Positions 24,486 through 33,757 of a stretch of DNA of 64,000 nucleotides are shown here, one piece after another (the stretch's first letter is position 1; every line of letters begins with the position of its first letter). This DNA comes from an uncultured Acidobacteriia bacterium (GTDB lineage: Bacteria; Acidobacteriota; Terriglobia; Bryobacterales; Bryobacteraceae): the NCBI GenBank assembly GCA_903875575.1, contig CAIQWJ010000052.1, forward strand, positions 1 through 64,000, in the 5' to 3' direction. The notes beneath the pieces are model-generated. The model had not been told where the DNA came from, searched no databases, and saw only the letters and a list, made by a program, of their open reading frames with translations. A program made the position numbers and the translations under genes.

Positions 24486-24777
24486 ATTGCGGGACGGCGG
24501 AGGCGACTACTTCGGCGCGGAAGTAACGACTGAGGTCACCGGCCGTGCGCAAATCAACCTTGCGCCCCAGCATCTGGGATAGCTCGCGTTCCATTCGAAC
24601 GATTCCCAGCAGTCCTGGACCGCGACCGGGTTCAAACTCCACCAGCATGTCGATGTCGCTCTCCTCCCGGAACCGGGGCGTGAGAATCGAACCAAACAGT
24701 GAGAGTTTCCGGATGCGATTGCGCACGCAGAATTCGGAAATAGCTTCGCGTGGTATCTCGACTGGAATCGTAACCAT
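24472..24777 (-). CDS. Minimal nucleotidyltransferase antitoxin (MntA)
   Basis: An MNT-fold protein that neutralises HepT. It has the catalytic signature LSLFGSILTPRFREESDIDM, then LVEF: GS, an Arg-containing spacer and the D-x-D pair. The spacer lacks the usual ARG run (normally GSRARG) but keeps the two aspartates. The start is uncertain. ATG codons at 24777 and 24786 are both possible, and the frame is open to 24846 without homology. The order mntA then hepT with overlapping ends is the normal arrangement. Confidence 0.87.
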   Translation of the reverse strand: MVTIPVEIPREAISEFCVRNRIRKLSLFGSILTPRFREESDIDMLVEFEPGRGPGLLGIVRMERELSQMLGRKVDLRTAGDLSRYFRAEVVASAVPQYELQ

Positions 24778-24821
24778 TTGCCACATTATCCCATTTATCG
24801 GAAGCCGCCGTCTCACCAGCG

Positions 24822-25157
24822 CTATTGAACCGCCCGCTGTCCCCACGTATGAAACGTTCCGTACAGGATTGCATGTTCATTTCCTTCGGCTTCCGACGCG
24901 AGCCTTGCGATCCCGGAATCGGAATCTACGGAACCCCAGTCCGGGAGCGGCTTCGCGCCTTCGATAGAATCAACCCGTAAATGGAGATGATCCATCAGCA
25001 CATTTGCCTTTGCCCGGAACTCTGTCAGATCTGACGCCCACGTCACGACTTGTACAAACGCGCCGGTTACGTCCGAACTTATTTGGGAATCGAACAGGGG
25101 ACTGACTTCCACCAGGCCAACCCAGATAATTTTCGTCTTTGGAATTTTCGTTGCCAA
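24822..25157 (-). CDS. Small uncharacterised protein downstream of an SDR gene
   Basis: A 111-aa protein I do not recognise. It begins with a TTG 4 nt after the SDR stop (an upstream in-frame ATG at 25226 would lie inside the SDR gene). The sequence KTKIIWVGLVEVSPLFDSQI, then an alternating hydrophobic/charged segment and VLMDHLHLRVDSIEG, has natural composition and looks like an alpha/beta fold of immunity- or stress-protein size. Position suggests co-transcription with the SDR. The start and function are uncertain. Confidence 0.5.
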   Translation of the reverse strand: MATKIPKTKIIWVGLVEVSPLFDSQISSDVTGAFVQVVTWASDLTEFRAKANVLMDHLHLRVDSIEGAKPLPDWGSVDSDSGIARLASEAEGNEHAILYGTFHTWGQRAVQ

Positions 25158-25161
25158 TGCC

Positions 25162-25866
25162 CTAATCCACAGGATTCGTGGCGAACACCGACAACTCCGG
25201 CACAAACCCGCGATCATCCATCTCAAGCCCCGCCTTCACGGCCCACGCAATCTCCTCGCCCCGCAGCTTCGAATCGTTCACTTTCTGCGACAGCCCGTTG
25301 GTCGCGAAGAAGTCCGTCACTACTTCGCTCGGATTCACCAGCATCACGCGCACGTTGTTTTTCCGCAGTTCCGCGCGCCAGTATTCCGTCATCCCGCGTA
25401 CCGCGAACTTGCTCGCGTAGTATACCGTGCCCTTCGGAGCGCCGCGCAGGCTCGCCGTCGAGCAGATATTCACGATGTTCCCGCGATTGCGCGCCACAAA
25501 GATCTTGGCCGCCTCGCGCCCCATCATCATCACGCCGGTGACGTTCGTCGCAAAGACGCGCTCGAAACCGACGGTGTCCATATCCACCAGGTTCTGAAAC
25601 GTGCCGATGCCTGCGTTATTCACCAGAATGTCCAGATCGCCGAAATGCGTGATGACTTCCTTGTACGTGCGGAGGACATCAGCCTCCACCGCCACGTCGG
25701 CCTGAATGGCGAACGCCCCCAACTCGCGCGCCGCCGCATCCAGTTTGGCCTTATCGCGTCCGGTGATCGCAACGCGGGCCCCGGCATCCACCAGACTCCG
25801 CGCGATGGCGAAACCAATCCCGCCGCTGCCACCAGTGATCAACGCAACTGCATTTGTAAGGTTCAT
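25162..25866 (-). CDS. Short-chain dehydrogenase/reductase
   Basis: A 234-aa classical SDR oxidoreductase using NAD(P). The Rossmann motif VALITGGSGGIGFAIARSL is followed by TGRDKAKLD (Arg suggests NADP), the NNAGIG motif, and the catalytic Ser-Tyr-Lys in CSTASLRGAPKGTVYYASKF. Family length is normal. The best general match is the 3-ketoacyl-ACP reductase-like group, but the substrate is not predictable. It is divergent from the metal efflux operon (90 nt between starts). Confidence 0.9.
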   Translation of the reverse strand: MNLTNAVALITGGSGGIGFAIARSLVDAGARVAITGRDKAKLDAAARELGAFAIQADVAVEADVLRTYKEVITHFGDLDILVNNAGIGTFQNLVDMDTVGFERVFATNVTGVMMMGREAAKIFVARNRGNIVNICSTASLRGAPKGTVYYASKFAVRGMTEYWRAELRKNNVRVMLVNPSEVVTDFFATNGLSQKVNDSKLRGEEIAWAVKAGLEMDDRGFVPELSVFATNPVD

Positions 25867-25956
25867 AAGGTTGTCCGCTTACAGTCTAGCGCCAAGACTA
25901 AACTGAAAAGCCGCTGAAACCAAAACCCCAACCGTTAAACTGTAAACTGTCTTACG

Positions 25957-27327
25957 GTGTCTGTTTCCATAAATCTCCGCCTGTCGATCGCGGCAGCTGC
26001 CGCGCTCCTGACCGGCTGCGTCCGCTATCAACCGCACCCGCTCGACCCTCCCCATTCCGAGAAACAATTCCGCGCCCGTTCGCTGTCTGACCCCGGCCTC
26101 GCCGCCTTCCTCAAGCGCTCCGATTGGCCGCCTGCCAAACTCACGCTCCGCGACCTCGAGTCCGTCGCTCTCTACTACAGTCCGGATCTGGATCTCGCGC
26201 GCGCTCGCCTGCGCACCACGCAGGCCGCCATCGCGACCGCCAACACGAAACCGAATCCGTCCATCTCCATCGGCGGCGGCTACACGAATTCGCCCGAGTC
26301 TCCGGTTGTTTTCTATTTCACGCCTTCCGTCATCCTTGAGACCGGTGGCAAACGCGCTCTGCGCGCGCTCGAAGCAACGAAACTCGCCGAAGCCGCCCGC
26401 GTGGATATCGATGCCACCGCCTGGCACGTCCTCAGCCGCGTCCGAGCCGCGTGGACCGACTACCGCATGGCACTCCGCTCCGTCGAAGTTCTCAACGCCG
26501 AAGTCACGGCCCGCAATGCCACCATCTCGATCCTCGAAAAACGTCTCGCGGCCGGGGAAGGCGCTCGTCCGGAAGTCGACACCGCCCGCGCCGCCGTGAT
26601 CGGCGTGCAAGCCGAAGTTCGTGCCGCAGTCACCGCTGTCGGTGAAGCCGAGGCCAACCTCGCGGCAGCGATCGGCCTCCCTGCCTTGCCGCCTCTGGAC
26701 ATCGAGTCCGCCGCCGAACTTCCTGACACCCTCGCGCAACTGCCGCTGGCCACTATTCAGAAAGCAGGCCTGCTCCACCGCGCCGATATCCGCCGCAGTC
26801 TCCTCGAATACGCCGCCGCCGAAGCCGCCCTGCAACTCGAAATCGCCAAACAGCGGCCCGATATCCAGCTCAGCCCCGGCTACAATTTCGACGAAGGCCA
26901 CTACAAGATCGCCTTCGGTCCCAGCTTCGAGATCCCGGTTTTCAACCGCAACAAGGGCCCCATCGCCGAAGCCGAGGCACGCCGCGCCGAAGCCGAAACC
27001 CGCTTCAACGCACTCCAGGCCAGCGCCATCGGCGAAATGGAAACCGCCCTCGCTCGTTTCAAAGGCGCACGGTCAGAACTCACGGAAGCGGACCGCACTT
27101 TGACTGCAATCCAGAACACGCGTATCGCCGCCATGGAACGCGCCGTCGCAGCGGGCGAAGAAGATCGGCTCTCGCTCGCAGGCGTCCGTGTGGAAGGAGC
27201 AGTTGCCGCCCGCGCTCGCCTGGACGCCGAACGTCGCCTGCAAAGCGCGCTTGGTGCGCTCGAAGACGCCGTGCAGCAATCGCTAGAAATCACCTCCCCG
27301 TTGCCCTCTCCGGAGACGAAACAATGA
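25957..27327 (+). CDS. TolC-family outer-membrane efflux lipoprotein (CusC/CzcC-like)
   Basis: A 456-aa outer-membrane channel of a tripartite efflux pump. A signal peptide ends in a lipobox (ALLTGC), so Cys24 is probably acylated. Two internal TolC repeats follow (YYSPDLDLARARLRTTQAAI and a later LEYAAAEAALQLEIAKQRPD) with long coiled-coil helices and FGPSFEIPVFNRNKGPIAEA, a CzcC/CusC mark. The only plausible start is a GTG. The stop overlaps the adaptor gene ATG by 4 nt. First gene of the operon. Confidence 0.92.
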   Translation: MSVSINLRLSIAAAAALLTGCVRYQPHPLDPPHSEKQFRARSLSDPGLAAFLKRSDWPPAKLTLRDLESVALYYSPDLDLARARLRTTQAAIATANTKPNPSISIGGGYTNSPESPVVFYFTPSVILETGGKRALRALEATKLAEAARVDIDATAWHVLSRVRAAWTDYRMALRSVEVLNAEVTARNATISILEKRLAAGEGARPEVDTARAAVIGVQAEVRAAVTAVGEAEANLAAAIGLPALPPLDIESAAELPDTLAQLPLATIQKAGLLHRADIRRSLLEYAAAEAALQLEIAKQRPDIQLSPGYNFDEGHYKIAFGPSFEIPVFNRNKGPIAEAEARRAEAETRFNALQASAIGEMETALARFKGARSELTEADRTLTAIQNTRIAAMERAVAAGEEDRLSLAGVRVEGAVAARARLDAERRLQSALGALEDAVQQSLEITSPLPSPETKQ

Positions 27328-28574
27328 ATAAACGAACTCTCGGCTGGCTACTGGCCGTTGTCATTCTCGCCGTCTCGGCAGGGCTGCTTTTTTGGTCCTA
27401 CCAGAACCATCACGCCCAGTTGGTCGCCGAAGCGACGGCCGGCACCGCAATCGAAAATCCAGCCAAAGTTGTCACTGAAAACGGCGAGCCAGTCGTGTCG
27501 CTCGATGACGAAATTCAGGACAAGATGGGCGTCAAATCCGAAGTCATCCGCGCCGTCACCGAACGGCCCCACGTCGTCGCCTACGGAGTGCTCGAAGAAG
27601 ACACCGCCGGTTCCTTCATCCTGCGCGCCCCGCTCGCAGGCACCATTCAGGGCAGCGCCGGAAAAGCGTGGCCGGCACCTGGCGACACCCTGGCCGATGG
27701 CCTGAACATTGGACAGATCGAACCCCGTCTGGCACCGGCAGACCGTGTCAATCTCAATGACCGACTCGCCTCCGCCCAGGCAGACGTTGAGTCTATCCGT
27801 CCCGGGCTCGCGGCCGCCCAGACCGCCCTGGCCCGCACCCGCACGCTCAACGCGGACGATAAGAACGTTTCCGATCGCGCCCTTCAGGAAGCCGAAGCCC
27901 GAGTCGCTACAGAACAGGCGAAGCTCAATGGCGCGCAGCAAAGCGTGCGCCTGTTGACCGCCGCGCTGGCTTCCACTCGCGACGCCGCAGTTCCGCTCGA
28001 ACTGACGCGCGGCGGTGTTGTCGTGGAAGTTCTCGCCCATCCCGGGGAAGCCGCTGAATCCGGGCAGCCTCTGCTGCGGCTCGCCAGATTCGATAAGCTG
28101 CTCGCGCGCGTCGATGTCCCCGCCGGCGAAGCCGTCGCCCCTGGAATTACCACGGCCAGCATCGTACCGCTCGGCAATAACGCGAGACCTCTGACCGGTG
28201 AGCGCATCAACTTCGCTGCCGCCATCGACCCGAAAACTCAGGGCCAGCCCTTCCTCTTCCGTATTACCGATTCATCCAACAGCCTGCGCCCCGGTCTTTC
28301 TGTGACAGCGTGGCTGGAAACTCCGGGCACCGCTCGAACGGGTGCCGTAGTGCCACGCGCCGCCGTTTTGTGGCAGGGCGGCAAGTCGTGGGTTTACGTG
28401 CAGACCGATAAGGAGAAGTTTGCGCGCCGCGAAGTCGTGCTGGAAGACCCCGCCACAACCGGCTGGTTCACACGTTCGCTTAAGCCCGACGACAAGGTGG
28501 TCACGCGCGGCGCGCAGATGCTGTTATCGGAGGAGTTTAAGTCCCAGATCCGCGTCGAGGACGACAACAATTGA
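27324..28574 (+). CDS. RND efflux periplasmic adaptor (CzcB/CusB-like)
   Basis: A 416-aa membrane-fusion protein linking the inner-membrane pump to the TolC channel. It has one N-terminal membrane anchor (WLLAVVILAVSAGLLFWSY), a lipoyl/barrel-sandwich half (LRAPLAGTIQGSAG), a coiled-coil hairpin (LASAQADVESIRPGLAAAQT and on), the second half-motif, then beta-barrel and membrane-proximal domains (VPRAAVLWQGGKSWVYVQTD). No His/Met-rich metal-binding N-terminal stretch is apparent. The cargo metal is therefore not obvious from this subunit. Confidence 0.9.
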   Translation: MNKRTLGWLLAVVILAVSAGLLFWSYQNHHAQLVAEATAGTAIENPAKVVTENGEPVVSLDDEIQDKMGVKSEVIRAVTERPHVVAYGVLEEDTAGSFILRAPLAGTIQGSAGKAWPAPGDTLADGLNIGQIEPRLAPADRVNLNDRLASAQADVESIRPGLAAAQTALARTRTLNADDKNVSDRALQEAEARVATEQAKLNGAQQSVRLLTAALASTRDAAVPLELTRGGVVVEVLAHPGEAAESGQPLLRLARFDKLLARVDVPAGEAVAPGITTASIVPLGNNARPLTGERINFAAAIDPKTQGQPFLFRITDSSNSLRPGLSVTAWLETPGTARTGAVVPRAAVLWQGGKSWVYVQTDKEKFARREVVLEDPATTGWFTRSLKPDDKVVTRGAQMLLSEEFKSQIRVEDDNN

Positions 28575-28625
28575 CCTCCCGCCAACCACTCCGCAAACGC
28601 GTACCCGGGGAGGCAGCGTAAGTCG

Positions 28626-31600
28626 ATGATCAAAGCCCTCATCGATTTTTCCATCCGCTTCCGCGGCGTCGTCATCGCCCTTGCCTGCGTCCTCACCGCC
28701 TACGGCGTCTACGTCGTCCGCAACGCCAAGTACGACGTCTATCCGGAATTCGCTCCACCCGAAGTCGTCGTCCAAACCGAAGCCCCTGGCCTCTCCCCGG
28801 AACAAGTCGAAGCCCTGGTCACTCAACCCATCGAAAACACGCTCAACGGCGTCTCCAGCATCGAATCTCTGCGCTCGGAATCCTCTCTGGGCCTCTCCGT
28901 CATCACCGCGATCTTCGCCGAACATACGGACGTTTACCGCGCCCGCCAGGTCGTCGGCGAGCGCCTCACCGAAGTCACGGGCGCGCTCCCGCAGGGCGTC
29001 AAAGAACCCGTCATGGCGCCGCTCACCTCCGCCGCCAGCATGGTCCTCGCGATCGGGCTGACCTCCGACACGAAGTCCCTGATGGACATCCGTACCTTCG
29101 CCGACTGGACCCTCCGCCCGCGTCTCCTCGGCGTTCCCGGCGTTGCCAAAGCCGTCATCTTCGGCGGCGAAATCCGCCAGCTTCAGATCCAGGTGCTGCC
29201 GGACCGCCTGGCCGCTTTTGACCTCACGCTCAACAACGTCCTCGAAGCCGCCCGCGCCTCCACGGGCGTGCGCGGCGCGGGTTTCGTCGAAAACGATTCT
29301 CAGCGGATCGTCCTCGAAACACAGGGACAGGCCCGCACCGCCGCTGAACTCGGCGAAGCCACGGTTTCACACCATAACGGCGTCACGGTGCGACTCAAGG
29401 ACGTCGCTCACGTGTCGGACGCCCCAGCCCCGCCCATCGGCGCGGCGGCTATCAACGGCAAGACCGGCGTCATGATTATGGTGTCCAGCCAGTACCTGGC
29501 CAACACGCTCGAAGTCACCGCCGAACTCGACAAGGCCCTCGCCGAAATCAAGCCCGCAGTCGCCGCCGAAGGCATCACGCTCAACGATCACATCTTCCGC
29601 CCGGCGAATTTCATCACCACGTCAGTCCACAACATCAACCAGTCCCTGATGCTGGGGGCGGTCCTTGTCGCGGTGGTGCTTTTCATCTTCCTGTACAACA
29701 TCCGCACCGCTCTGATCTCGCTCACCGCCATCCCGCTCTCTCTGCTGATCGCCGTCGCCATCCTCGATTACATGGGGATTTCGCTGAACACGCTCACCCT
29801 CGGCGGTCTCGCCATCGCCATCGGCGAAGTGGTTGACGACGCCATTATCGACGTCGAGAACATCTTTCGCCGGATGCGGGAAAACAAACTTTCCGCGCAT
29901 CCGAAATCCGTCCAACGCGTGGTCCTCGATGCCTCGCTCGAAGTTCGAGGCGCAGTGGTCTACGCCACTTTCGTGGTTGCCATGGTCTTCCTGCCGGTGC
30001 GCAGCATGAACGGCGTGCAGGGCCGCCTCTTCGGCCCTCTCGCGGTGGCCTACATCCTGGCCATCATGGCCTCGCTGGTCGTGGCGCTCACGGTCACGCC
30101 TGCACTCTCCGCGCTGCTGCTCCCCAAAGCCGCCGAACAAAGCGAGCCCCGCCTCATTACCTGGATGAAGCGCCATTACGCTTCCCTCATGGGCGCACTC
30201 ATGTCGCGCCCCCTGCCCGTGATCGGAGGAGCCGCCTTCCTCTGTATCGCCGCCGCGGCAGCCCTTCCCTTCTTCGGCAGCGAGTTCCTCCCGGATCTAA
30301 AAGAAGGCCACTTCATCGTCCACATGTCGGCCGTCCCCGGCACTTCCGTGAACGAAACGCTGCGCCTCGCGCGCTCTCTCACCGCTGAATTTAAAAAGCT
30401 CCCGTTCGTGGAATCCACCATGGATCAAATCGGCCGCGGCGAACAAGCGGACGACACCTGGGGCGTCAATTACGACGAAGTCCACGTGGAACTAAAGCCG
30501 CTCGAAGGCGACGAGGCCGAAGCCGCCGAAACCAAACTCCGCGCCTCTCTCAACAAATTCCCCGGCGTCTACTTCGCCGTCCGCCGCTTCTTATCCGAGC
30601 GCATCGAAGAAACCATCTCCGGCTCCACCGCCGACGTCGCCATCAAAATCTACGGTGATGATCTCGACGTTCTCGACGCCAAAGCCAAAGAAGTCGCCCG
30701 CGTCCTGCAAGCCGTGAAAGGTGCCGCCGACGTCCAGCAGGATTCGCCCCCCGGCTCCCCTCGCATGGTTGTGAAGCTCAAGCCCGAGCGCCTCCGCCAA
30801 TTCGGTTTCCGCGCCGTGGACGTCATGGAAGCCGTCGGCACCGCGTATCAGGGCACCACGGTGGCTCAGACCTATGAAGGCAGCCGCGTCTTCGATGTCG
30901 CCGTGATTCTGGACAACAGCGTGAGGCAGGACCCCGCCGCCGTCAGTTCCCTGCTGCTCTCCAACCCCGATGGCCTGCGCGTCCCGCTCAAACAACTGGC
31001 CGACATCTACGAAGATTCCGGTCGTGCAATCGTGCACCACGAAGGCGCACGCCGCCGCCTGACCGTCACCTGCGACGTGCGCGGCCGCGATCTCGAAGGC
31101 TTCGTGGACGACGCCAAGCAGCAGGTTCTCAGCAAAGTGAAATTCCCCGCCGGCACCTATGCCGTAGTCGGCGGAGCTTCCGACGCGTTAGAACAGGCGC
31201 AACATGAAATCCTGCTTTTCTCTCTGATCGCCGCGGCCGGAATCCTGCTCCTGCTCGCCGTCGTCTTCCGCCAGTTCCGTCACTTAATGCTGGTTCTGGC
31301 CAACCTCCCATTCGCGCTGGTGGGCGGAGTCCTCGCCGTCTTCGCGACAGGAGGTCTGCTGACCGTAGGTGCCATGGTGGGCTTCGTGACGCTCTTCGGC
31401 ATCACCATGCGCAACTCGATGATGATGGTTTCGCACTACGAGCATCTGGTAAACAAAGAAGGCCTGATCTGGAATATCGCCACGGCGATTCGGGGCGCAT
31501 CCGAACGCCTGGTCCCCGTCCTGATGACCGCGATTGTCACGGCCCTGGGGCTCCTCCCGTTAGCCATCGGCAGTGGCGAGCCAGGCCGCGAAATCGAAGG

Positions 31601-31721
31601 CCCGATGGCGGTAGTCATTCTGGGAGGCCTGGTCACATCCACAGCCCTTAACCTGCTCGTCCTCCCGATGCTCTCCCTGAAATACGGCAAATTCCAGGCC
31701 CCCATCAAAGAGACCGAATAA
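28626..31721 (+). CDS. Heavy-metal efflux RND transporter (CusA/CzcA family)
   Basis: A 1031-aa inner-membrane RND pump with two six-helix halves and two large periplasmic loops. It starts IKALIDFSIRFRGVVIALAC and contains YDVYPEFAPPEVVVQTEAPG, the HME-type loop-1 opening. TM4 reads AIGEVVDDAIIDVENIFRRM. This keeps one Asp and the Glu of the relay but has Ala at the first Asp position of CzcA, as in CusA-like pumps. That leans towards monovalent metals, though clear Met ladders were not checked. It is the third gene of tolC-adaptor-pump, after a 51-nt gap. No regulator gene is attached. Confidence 0.92.
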   Translation: MIKALIDFSIRFRGVVIALACVLTAYGVYVVRNAKYDVYPEFAPPEVVVQTEAPGLSPEQVEALVTQPIENTLNGVSSIESLRSESSLGLSVITAIFAEHTDVYRARQVVGERLTEVTGALPQGVKEPVMAPLTSAASMVLAIGLTSDTKSLMDIRTFADWTLRPRLLGVPGVAKAVIFGGEIRQLQIQVLPDRLAAFDLTLNNVLEAARASTGVRGAGFVENDSQRIVLETQGQARTAAELGEATVSHHNGVTVRLKDVAHVSDAPAPPIGAAAINGKTGVMIMVSSQYLANTLEVTAELDKALAEIKPAVAAEGITLNDHIFRPANFITTSVHNINQSLMLGAVLVAVVLFIFLYNIRTALISLTAIPLSLLIAVAILDYMGISLNTLTLGGLAIAIGEVVDDAIIDVENIFRRMRENKLSAHPKSVQRVVLDASLEVRGAVVYATFVVAMVFLPVRSMNGVQGRLFGPLAVAYILAIMASLVVALTVTPALSALLLPKAAEQSEPRLITWMKRHYASLMGALMSRPLPVIGGAAFLCIAAAAALPFFGSEFLPDLKEGHFIVHMSAVPGTSVNETLRLARSLTAEFKKLPFVESTMDQIGRGEQADDTWGVNYDEVHVELKPLEGDEAEAAETKLRASLNKFPGVYFAVRRFLSERIEETISGSTADVAIKIYGDDLDVLDAKAKEVARVLQAVKGAADVQQDSPPGSPRMVVKLKPERLRQFGFRAVDVMEAVGTAYQGTTVAQTYEGSRVFDVAVILDNSVRQDPAAVSSLLLSNPDGLRVPLKQLADIYEDSGRAIVHHEGARRRLTVTCDVRGRDLEGFVDDAKQQVLSKVKFPAGTYAVVGGASDALEQAQHEILLFSLIAAAGILLLLAVVFRQFRHLMLVLANLPFALVGGVLAVFATGGLLTVGAMVGFVTLFGITMRNSMMMVSHYEHLVNKEGLIWNIATAIRGASERLVPVLMTAIVTALGLLPLAIGSGEPGREIEGPMAVVILGGLVTSTALNLLVLPMLSLKYGKFQAPIKETE

Positions 31722-31723
31722 TC

Positions 31724-31741
31724 TTTGCGTACTTTGCGTTA
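31724..31741. repeat. Short CGCAAAG-type repeat tract
   Basis: CTTTGCGTACTTTGCGTT; on the minus strand it is two ACGCAAAG units. It resembles the tract at 5855-5891. It sits right after the RND pump stop. Confidence 0.35.
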
Positions 31742-31767
31742 AAGCTGGGACAGGTTAAAGTCAAGGT

Positions 31768-33411
31768 ATGCGCACCAGTCTCCTCTACCTCGCCATCCTG
31801 ACCGCCCCCCTATACGCGCAGGACCTCCCTGACGGCGCAGGCAAAGACGTCACCGTCCGCATCTGCTCCGGCTGCCACGGTGTCGAGATGTTCGCGAGCT
31901 ATCGCAAGTCCCCCAACGATTGGGACAACACCATCACCACCATGACGGACAAAGGCCTCGCGGTAACCGATGCCGACTACGCCACTATCATGGACTACTT
32001 CACAAAAAACATGAATGTGGCGAAACCTGCGGCCAAGCCGGCAGAAGCCGCGACGCCCGCGCCAGCTCCTGCTGCACCCGCCCAGTCCCCCCAGCAATTG
32101 GCCCGCGAAATCCTCAAACAACTCATCGAAATCAACACCACAGACCCCAACGGCGATAACACCCGCGCCGCCGAAGCCATGGCCGCCCGCTTCCGCGACG
32201 CCGGCTATCCCGCCGCCGATATCCAGGTCCTCGCCCCGGTCGCCCGCAAAGGCAATCTCGTCGTCCGCCTCCGCGGCTCAGGCGGCCCCACCGGCCCCCG
32301 CCCCGTCCTCTTCATCGGCCATCTCGACGTGGTGGAAGCCAAGCCCGCTGACTGGACCATCGACCCCTTCACTCTCCTCGAAAAAGACGGCTTCCTCTAC
32401 GGTCGCGGCACGCTCGACATGAAAGGTGACGACGCCACTCTCATCGCCGCCTTCCTCCGCCTCAAGCGCGAAGGCTTCACCCCGCCCCGCGACCTCATCC
32501 TCGCTCTCACTGCCGACGAAGAAAACGGCCCGGCCAACGGTATCCAGTTCCTGGTCAAAGAGCATCGCGACCTCATCGACGCCGCCTTCTGCATCAACCC
32601 CGATTCCGGCGGCGGCGATATCAAGAACGGCAAGCATCTTTTCATGACCATGGAAGCGGCGGAAAAAGTCTACGCCAGCTTCACCCTCACCGTCACCAAC
32701 GCCGGCGGCCACAGTTCCCGCCCGTCGAAAGACAACGCGATTTATCACCTGGCGGACGGCCTCTCTCGCCTCGCCAAATTCGACTTCCCCGTGCATCTCT
32801 TCGATGTCACCCGCTCGCAACTCGAACGCGCCGCGCCCTTCTATGAAGGCCAGCTCGGCGCCGACATGAAGACCATCGGGGCCGACCCCACCAACGCCGC
32901 CGCCATCGCGCGCCTCTCCGCCCAGCCGCAATACAACGCGCTGATCCGCACCACCTGCGTGCCCACACTGCTTTCCGGCGGGCACGCCGAAAACGCGCTC
33001 CCGCAACTGGCCACAGTCACGGTGAATTGCCGCGTCCTCCCGGTGGATAACGTGGACGAAGTCGAGAAGACGCTCAACAAGGTGGTTGCCGATCCCCAGG
33101 TCAAAATCACGCCGGTGAAGGCCGCTACCACCACGCCGTACACGCCCATTGATCCGAAAGTTCTCAGCGTAATCTCCGCCGTAACCACGAAGCATTGGCC
33201 CGGTCTGCCGGTAGTTCCGAAGCTGATGCTCGGTGCCAGCGACGGCATTTATCTGGTGCGTGCCGGTATCCCCACCTACGGTGTCAGCGGCATTTTCAGC
33301 GATGAAGACGACAACCGCGCCCATGGCCGCGACGAGCGCATTCTGGTGAAGTCCTTCGATGAAGCCGTCGATTTCATGTACGACGTCGTCACCGGCCTCG
33401 TGAAAAACTAG
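31768..33411 (+). CDS. Cytochrome c domain fused to M20 metallopeptidase
   Basis: A 547-aa exported protein with two parts. After the signal peptide (LLYLAILTAPLYA) comes a small cytochrome c-like domain with CSGCH at residues 33-37 (CxxCH heme attachment) and a DWDNTITTMTDKG segment, to about residue 85. A Pro/Ala linker (about 86-112) leads to a complete M20 peptidase: FIGHLDVV, GRGTLDMKGD, ALTADEENG and ASDGIYLVRAGIPTYGVSG carry the zinc ligands and catalytic acids. Either domain alone is common; the fusion is unusual. Heme attachment implies a periplasmic location. The substrate is unknown; carboxypeptidase or deacylase activity are the family options. Confidence 0.88.
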   Translation: MRTSLLYLAILTAPLYAQDLPDGAGKDVTVRICSGCHGVEMFASYRKSPNDWDNTITTMTDKGLAVTDADYATIMDYFTKNMNVAKPAAKPAEAATPAPAPAAPAQSPQQLAREILKQLIEINTTDPNGDNTRAAEAMAARFRDAGYPAADIQVLAPVARKGNLVVRLRGSGGPTGPRPVLFIGHLDVVEAKPADWTIDPFTLLEKDGFLYGRGTLDMKGDDATLIAAFLRLKREGFTPPRDLILALTADEENGPANGIQFLVKEHRDLIDAAFCINPDSGGGDIKNGKHLFMTMEAAEKVYASFTLTVTNAGGHSSRPSKDNAIYHLADGLSRLAKFDFPVHLFDVTRSQLERAAPFYEGQLGADMKTIGADPTNAAAIARLSAQPQYNALIRTTCVPTLLSGGHAENALPQLATVTVNCRVLPVDNVDEVEKTLNKVVADPQVKITPVKAATTTPYTPIDPKVLSVISAVTTKHWPGLPVVPKLMLGASDGIYLVRAGIPTYGVSGIFSDEDDNRAHGRDERILVKSFDEAVDFMYDVVTGLVKN

Positions 33412-33485
33412 CGTTGCGCCAGACGGCAACCCTCCGTTCGGGGGCGCGGTGACGTACAAATCCACACCACGCCCGCACGCGGTCT

Positions 33486-33497
33486 GGCTCGCGAGCC
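33486..33497. other. Perfect 12-nt palindrome upstream of tRNA-Asp
   Basis: GGCTCGCGAGCC reads the same on both strands. It lies 74 nt past the peptidase stop with no T-run, so its function is unclear. Confidence 0.3.
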
Positions 33498-33552
33498 GCT
33501 TCCCGGCTCCATCAAATCCTCCGTGTTACTCTAAGAGAGTTCGGTAAGGCGC

Positions 33553-33629
<77 letters not shown>

Positions 33630-33668
33630 TTTCCGTACAACCCCTCCTGATTTCCTCCGTCGTGTCAA

Positions 33669-33684
33669 AGTGATAAACATCACA
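33669..33684. promoter_or_regulatory. CRP-like palindrome upstream of zinc-ribbon gene
   Basis: AGTGA-TAAACA-TCACA matches the CRP/FNR-superfamily consensus TGTGA-N6-TCACA at 9 of 10 positions. It ends 73 nt before the ATG of the first zinc-ribbon gene, a suitable place for activation. Confidence 0.4.
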
Positions 33685-33757
33685 CGATAGCGAGCCGGGT
33701 TTTCTCCAAATCTGGTAATCTCCATAAGATCTGAACGTACTCAGCCCTTAGAACGTC

